Assembly: GCA_027061995.1 (NCBI GenBank)
Contig: JAMOUT010000018.1
Location: forward strand, 1 to 58,548
Source of the DNA: Candidatus Aminicenantota bacterium
GTDB taxonomy: Bacteria > Acidobacteriota > Aminicenantia > JAMOAD01
Direction: 5' to 3'
Length of the DNA: 58,548 nucleotides
The position numbers were made by a program, and so were the translations under genes. Numbering within the stretch: the stretch's first letter is position 1; each line of letters begins with the position of its first letter. Positions 54,734 to 58,548 of the stretch are shown one piece after another. The notes below the pieces were generated by a model, which ran no database searches, was not told where the DNA came from, and saw only the letters and a list, made by a program, of their open reading frames with translations.

Positions 54734-54901
54734 AGAGTTGTGGAATTAGAAGGGTTAATGATTAATTAAAGGATTATTTTCAATAACATCGGAAATATCG
54801 GAAAAAAATATCAAAAAACAGAAAGTCTTAAAAAATAAAATATTTGACAAAAAGGGTGCTATTTTTTATATTAAAATATTATCCGAAAAGGGGAGGAAAA
54901 T
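54734..54901 (+). repeat. Direct repeat copy 1 (~168 bp), upstream of glmS
   Basis: This stretch is almost the same as 58047-58216: by hand alignment about nine mismatches and two single-base gaps. It includes GGGTTAATGATTAATTAAAGG, two ATCGGAA units, a TTGACA/TATATT promoter and GGGGAGG. In this copy the ribosome site is followed by ATATTT rather than ATG, so it no longer begins a reading frame. Confidence 0.9.
54844..54872 (+). promoter_or_regulatory. Promoter in repeat copy 1, ahead of glmS
   Basis: TTGACA (54844-54849) and TATATT (54867-54872), 17-bp spacing. It probably drives glmS and the chitinase gene with a leader of roughly 165 bases. That leader (54880-55043) shows no glmS ribozyme core. 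Confidence 0.6.
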
Positions 54902-55043
54902 ATTTATTGATATTAAAATTGATGTAAGAATAATAAACTAAAATATTAAATAGCGAAAAATTTAAAAACCATAAAAAAAGTTGAGGATATTCGTTGTTTC
55001 TGATAAGATATATCATCGATTTAATTAATAAAAGGAGAATCTA

Positions 55044-56846
55044 ATGTGCGGAATATTCGGTATTCAATTTTCGGAAGAAAAAAAAGATTTGGGAAAGATT
55101 CTAAAAAAAGCTGCTGAAAAACTTACATACAGAGGGTATGATTCTGTAGGTTTTGCCACAATAGGCGGGGATAATAAAATCGATCTTAGAAAAGATAAAG
55201 GGAAAATCGACAAAGTTTATACCGAGCTTAAAATGGAAGAGATGAAAGGTTCAAGAGGGATTATTCAGCTCAGATGGGCGACATTCGGTATCCCCTCAAA
55301 AGAGAATGCTCAACCCCATTTGGGATGTAAAGGGAATTTGGTATCAGCTCATAATGGTAATATCGTAAATACAACCGAATTGATAAAAGAACTTACGGAT
55401 AAAGGGCATATTTTTACGGGGGAAAATGATGGTGAGGCTCTCTGTCATCAGGTTGAAGATTGGACTGAAAAAGGGGATACTCTTGAGAAAGCGGTTATTA
55501 AGGCGAATAAAAAAATTGACGGACATTATGCTTGTGTTTGCACTATAAAGGATATCCCTTATATGGTGGCGGTAAAACAGGGGTCCTCACTCTTTCTCGG
55601 AAAAGGGGATGATTTTGTATGCGTATCTTCCGACCTTCCCTCGATTCTCGAATATACAAGGGAATACATCCCTTTGATGGATGGTGAATTTGTTGTTTTT
55701 GATGATAAAAAATATGAGATAAAGGATTTAATGACAGGTGATACAATAGAGAGAGAACCTATTAAATACGATGATGATATACATATAGCTGACAAAGGGG
55801 AGTTTCCCCACTATATGCTCAAAGAGATTTATGAGCAACCCTCCAATATAAAAGAGTTGCTGAATTTTATTCTTAAAAACAGTGAATATCAGGAGAATAT
55901 GAAAAATCTTTTTTCTCATGAAAGGGTGTTTATTGTCGGTGCGGGTTCATCCTATAATGCTTCTGTTACAGGCTCTTTTTATCTGCAAAATCTTATTAAT
56001 AAAACTGTTATTGTATCCAATGCGGGTGAATTTATCCAAAGATGGGGTAAAGTTTTAAACAATGATGATGCTTTTCTCCTTATATCTCAAAGCGGTGAGA
56101 CAAAAGATGTTATGATAGTTCTTGATTTTCTTGAAAATAAAGGATATGAAAATATATTCTCAATGGTAAATGTAACAGGCTCAACCCTTCATATGAGGGT
56201 CCCCGAAAGATTCCCCATACTTTCCAATCTTGAAATAGGTGTGGCTGCAACAAAAACATTTATCAATCAGGTGGTAGCATTTCTAACTATGGCGGCTGTT
56301 TTGGGTAAAAGGGAAGATATATTAAAGGAGTTATCATCACTTTCGGAATATATTGAGGAATTTATAAAAAAATATGATTCGGAGACAAAAACTCTTGCGA
56401 AAAATCTTTTAAATCATTCCGCTTTTTATTTTCTCGGATACGGTATCTCATACGGCGGAGTTATAGAAGGTGCCTTAAAAGTAAAGGAGCTTGCTTATAT
56501 CCCCGGAGAGGGATTTTATTCGTCCGAATTCAAACACGGGCCTCTTGCTCTCATATCCGAAGATCAACCCGTTGTTTTCCTCTCCTCAAACGAGGATTCA
56601 CGAATAACGGTTTCTCATATAAATGAGATTAAAGTCAGAAAGGGAAAGATATATACGATTGCTCCCGAGAATGAAAAACTTAGAAAAGAATCGGATATTT
56701 TTTATCCGTTAAATTCGGATTTCTATTATTTTATCCCTATTTTCGGTGTTATATTTTTCCAACTTCTCGCATATCATATGGGTGTTTTAAAGGGGGAAAA
56801 TCCGGATACTCCGAGAAATTTATCAAAATCCATAACAGTGGACTGA
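55044..56846 (+). CDS. glmS: Glutamine-fructose-6-phosphate aminotransferase
   Basis: Makes glucosamine 6-phosphate from fructose 6-phosphate and glutamine. The 600-aa protein has the N-terminal nucleophile Cys2 (MCGIFGIQ), LRWATFGIP, AHNGNIVN and ENDGEALCH of the glutaminase domain, two SIS domains (GAGSSYNASVTG; ISQSGETKDV), EFKHGPLAL and the C-terminal Lys in NLSKSITVD. The RWAT motif reads QLRWATFG in place of HTRWATHG, a mild divergence. SD AAAAGGAG. Only 2 bases separate it from the chitinase gene, so the pair is an operon. Confidence 0.92.
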   Translation: MCGIFGIQFSEEKKDLGKILKKAAEKLTYRGYDSVGFATIGGDNKIDLRKDKGKIDKVYTELKMEEMKGSRGIIQLRWATFGIPSKENAQPHLGCKGNLVSAHNGNIVNTTELIKELTDKGHIFTGENDGEALCHQVEDWTEKGDTLEKAVIKANKKIDGHYACVCTIKDIPYMVAVKQGSSLFLGKGDDFVCVSSDLPSILEYTREYIPLMDGEFVVFDDKKYEIKDLMTGDTIEREPIKYDDDIHIADKGEFPHYMLKEIYEQPSNIKELLNFILKNSEYQENMKNLFSHERVFIVGAGSSYNASVTGSFYLQNLINKTVIVSNAGEFIQRWGKVLNNDDAFLLISQSGETKDVMIVLDFLENKGYENIFSMVNVTGSTLHMRVPERFPILSNLEIGVAATKTFINQVVAFLTMAAVLGKREDILKELSSLSEYIEEFIKKYDSETKTLAKNLLNHSAFYFLGYGISYGGVIEGALKVKELAYIPGEGFYSSEFKHGPLALISEDQPVVFLSSNEDSRITVSHINEIKVRKGKIYTIAPENEKLRKESDIFYPLNSDFYYFIPIFGVIFFQLLAYHMGVLKGENPDTPRNLSKSITVD

Positions 56847-56848
56847 AT

Positions 56849-58039
56849 ATGCTTAGATATTTTATTATATTAATTGGTTTTTTGATTTTGGGATTCTCAG
56901 GATGCAATAATGAGACTGATTCTTCCGTCTCATCTTATCAAGGCAGAATTATCTCATATATAAGGACATGGGAATTAAGAAAGGATAACGGAAAAAATAT
57001 ATTTTGGACGGCCGAGGATATTGACGGGGAGATGTTAACAGATTTGAATATAGCTTTTGCTATTATAAAAAACGGAGATGATTTGACAATCGAGAGTATG
57101 AATTGGGATGACGGTTTTTTTAATCTTTTTTCCGAGATTCAAAAACTTAAAGAGATATATCCTTTTCTCAGAGTGAATCTGTCGATAGGGGGATGGGGAG
57201 CGGACGGATTTTCCGATATGGCGGCGGATGGAGATCTAAGATCAGGATTTGTTGATAATGTTATGGAATGGGTTAAAAAACACGGATTTGATGGTATAGA
57301 TATAGATTGGGAGTATCCTGTTGACGGAGCGGATGGTATGATTAAATCTCGCCCCGAAGATAAAACCAATTTTACCCTCTTAATGAAAGAGTTGAAAGAG
57401 GCTCTCGATGCTTTATCGAATGAAAACGGAAAAACATACACACTCTCTTTTGCGGCGGCAGCATCTTCAGATTATCTTAATTGGATTGAGCCGAAAAAAC
57501 TATCGGATATTGTTGATTATGTGAATCTCATGACTTATGATTTTTACGGAGAATGGTCGAATACAACCGGGCATCACTCGAATCTGTATAATAGTGATAT
57601 TAAACCGAGTGCTCAGAGCGGGGATAAAGCTGTCAGAGATTTTATCACAGCGGGATTTTCACCGAATCAAATCGTATTGGGCATCCCTTTTTTCGGAAAG
57701 GGTTGGAGGGGAGTTAATAACAAAAATAACGGGTTGTATCAAAGGTTTACGGCTGTATATAATTATAAGGATATGGGGTTTGATGATATTGAAAAACTGA
57801 TTGTTTCCGATAATCTTAAAGAGTATTGGGATGATAGTGCAAAAGCACCATATCTGTATAACGGAGATATCTGGATATCTTATGATAATGAGCAATCGGT
57901 GGAAATTAAAACGGATTATATTAAAAAGAAAAATCTCGGAGGGATAATGATTTGGGAATACTCCCATGATTTTTCCAAAAAACTTTTAACCGTGATTTAT
58001 CAAAATATCAAAAAGAAAACAATCGTAAAAAAGAGATAA
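56849..58039 (+). CDS. Lipoprotein chitinase-like GH18 enzyme
   Basis: A 396-aa GH18 TIM-barrel protein. The active-site motif FDGIDIDWEYP has D148, D151, D153 and the acid E155, all intact; VNLSIGGWG and VNLMTYDFYGEW also match, as does MIWEYSHD at the end. Residues 1-20 form a signal peptide with FSGC as a possible lipobox (Cys20 or so), implying membrane anchoring. It hydrolyses chitin or related GlcNAc polymers. Directly behind glmS, which links amino-sugar supply and chitin use. Confidence 0.9.
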   Translation: MLRYFIILIGFLILGFSGCNNETDSSVSSYQGRIISYIRTWELRKDNGKNIFWTAEDIDGEMLTDLNIAFAIIKNGDDLTIESMNWDDGFFNLFSEIQKLKEIYPFLRVNLSIGGWGADGFSDMAADGDLRSGFVDNVMEWVKKHGFDGIDIDWEYPVDGADGMIKSRPEDKTNFTLLMKELKEALDALSNENGKTYTLSFAAAASSDYLNWIEPKKLSDIVDYVNLMTYDFYGEWSNTTGHHSNLYNSDIKPSAQSGDKAVRDFITAGFSPNQIVLGIPFFGKGWRGVNNKNNGLYQRFTAVYNYKDMGFDDIEKLIVSDNLKEYWDDSAKAPYLYNGDIWISYDNEQSVEIKTDYIKKKNLGGIMIWEYSHDFSKKLLTVIYQNIKKKTIVKKR

Positions 58040-58046
58040 AAGGGGT

Positions 58047-58216
58047 AGAGCTGTAGGATTAGAAGGGTTAATGATTAATTAAAGGATTATTTTAAATAAC
58101 ATCGGAAAATATCGGAAAAAAATATCAAAAAACAGAAAGTCTTAAAAAACAAAATAATTTGACAAAAATGGTGGTATTTTTTATATTAAAATATTGTCCG
58201 AAAAGGGGAGGAAAAT
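58047..58216 (+). repeat. Direct repeat copy 2 (~170 bp), downstream of chitinase gene
   Basis: Second copy of the repeat at 54734-54901, at about 93 percent identity by eye. Here the promoter and GGGGAGG site are followed at once by ATG (58215-58217). Copies 1 and 2 bracket glmS and the GH18 gene in direct orientation. Confidence 0.9.
58159..58187 (+). promoter_or_regulatory. Promoter in repeat copy 2
   Basis: TTGACA (58159-58164) and TATATT (58182-58187), 17-bp spacing, identical in layout to the copy-1 promoter. It would transcribe the hairpin-rich segment that follows. Confidence 0.6.
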
Positions 58217-58346
58217 GAATGCTGAATTATTCAAAGCCTCGAAGCCAAAAGCCAAGAGCATCGAAGCTCTTTCAAAACCGTGCTGTGCAAAGCCCTTCAA
58301 TCCTTTGCTTTTTATAAAGAGCAAAGAGTTGAGGAGCAAGAGCTGA
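58215..58346 (+). CDS. Possible 43-aa peptide ORF
   Basis: ATG at 58215 follows GGGGAGG with 4-base spacing, and the frame runs to TGA at 58344-58346. The peptide is Lys/Ser/Ala-rich with a CC pair (MNAELFKASKPKAKSIEALS then KPCCAKPF). The codons lie in an unusually G+C-rich, inverted-repeat-rich segment, so this may be a chance frame within a structured RNA; a leader peptide is an alternative. Confidence 0.35.
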   Translation: MNAELFKASKPKAKSIEALSKPCCAKPFNPLLFIKSKELRSKS

Positions 58347-58405
58347 GAGCTTTGATAGCTTTATGCCCAAGAAGCTGCCCGAAACGATTTTAGCTTCGAG
58401 GCTTT
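58233..58405 (+). ncRNA. Candidate structured RNA with nested hairpins
   Basis: AAAGCCTCGAAGC (58233-58245) pairs perfectly with GCTTCGAGGCTTT (58393-58405), extended inward by four A-T pairs after one mismatch. Inside are a 6-bp hairpin AAGAGC-ATCGAA-GCTCTT (58254-58271) and a hairpin CTTTGCTTTT with AAAGAGCAAAG (58303-58326). G+C is visibly higher than in neighbours. It follows a promoter. It could be a small RNA, a leader element or the remnant of a mobile element end; no known family is recognised. Confidence 0.4.
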
Positions 58406-58517
58406 ATGCTTTAAGCTTTATAATGAGTTGTCCTAAAAAAGGTTTACAAAAAAATATGCTAAAAGCTAAAGAAAAAATGGTATCATTAAGAGAGAAAAGA
58501 AAAAAGGAGACGCGAGG

Positions 58518-58548
58518 ATGAGTATGAGGAAGAGAATAATAAAAAGAT
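58518..58548 (+). CDS. Start of an unidentified gene (3' truncated by window edge)
   Basis: AAAAAGGAG is followed after eight bases by ATG and the frame MSMRKRIIKR, open to the window end. Too short to identify. It stands about 110 bases after the structured segment. Confidence 0.5.
   Translation, partial: MSMRKRIIKR

Noticed and set aside
54902-55043. glmS ribozyme in the glmS leader
   Set aside because: The conserved catalytic core and pseudoknot sequences (AGCGCC and GGAAGUUGACGAGG-like pieces) are absent from this A+T-rich leader.
1-58548. CRISPR array, IS element, prophage or rRNA
   Set aside because: No regularly spaced repeats, transposase, integrase, phage structural gene or rRNA sequence was seen.

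Overview
The window is a single low-G+C (about one third G+C by eye), gene-dense chromosomal stretch from a diderm (Gram-negative-type) bacterium. Outer-membrane life is indicated by an LptB-type LPS-export ATPase, an MsbA-like flippase, an OmpA-family protein, a TonB-like C-terminal domain, several signal-peptide beta-barrel-like proteins and a probable lipoprotein. The phylum cannot be fixed from sequence alone. No insertion sequence, prophage, CRISPR array or rRNA is visible. Three tRNA genes are present: Gln(CTG), Pro(GGG) and Leu(CAA). Many promoters fit TTGACA-17 bp-TATAAT, most genes have AGGAGG-type ribosome sites, and a few appear leaderless.

Layout. 1-461: the tail of a PD-(D/E)XK nuclease-like gene. 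800-6034 (minus): a tightly overlapped envelope operon DUF465 - psd - pssA - a Usg-like ASADH homologue - MsbA-like ABC exporter - yicC. 6103-7515: a secreted bleomycin-hydrolase-like C1 peptidase. 7797-8690: a decayed AAA+ATPase/DUF4143 gene. 8886-13458: tRNA-Gln, an FMN enzyme of the FabK/nitronate monooxygenase family, a Cache-type chemoreceptor and an OmpA protein. 14831-21120 (minus): a TCA operon (citrate synthase, two-subunit LeuCD-type aconitase, isocitrate dehydrogenase, two zinc-ribbon proteins, an Ldh2-type malate/lactate dehydrogenase). 21230-23031: YqaA, SurE, tRNA-Pro and a MerR regulator. 23135-26457: a barrel protein, then a compact HHH/DUF6429/SRAP group and a GH5 glycosidase. 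26508-31191: a receptor Ser/Thr kinase and a pseudokinase-TonB fusion. 31219-35821: fabH, folP, lptB and an Ntn-hydrolase with a repetitive C-terminal region. 36084-40395: tRNA-Leu, sucCD, polyprenyl synthase, MBL hydrolase, PPC-domain protein. 40399-47444: a STAS-like protein, sodium symporter, Tex, C10 peptidase and a barrel protein. 47458-50870 (minus): RluD-family synthase, a DUF4105 protein and a glycine-zipper membrane protein. 51264-54723: a four-gene ABC-2 set. 54734-58216: a glmS-chitinase pair bracketed by two copies of a ~168-bp repeat, followed by an unusual hairpin-rich segment and the start of another gene.

Together the genes suggest a heterotroph that secretes peptidases (C1, C10) and glycosidases (GH5, GH18) and oxidises the products through a TCA cycle split here into two loci (gltA-acn-icd-mdh and sucCD). 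The most unusual items are the repeat-flanked glmS-chitinase cassette with its adjoining structured segment, the pseudokinase-TonB fusion beside an active kinase, the HHH/DUF6429/SRAP cluster, and a catalytically dead ASADH homologue embedded in the phospholipid operon. All functional calls rest on motif recognition by eye; no database search was possible.
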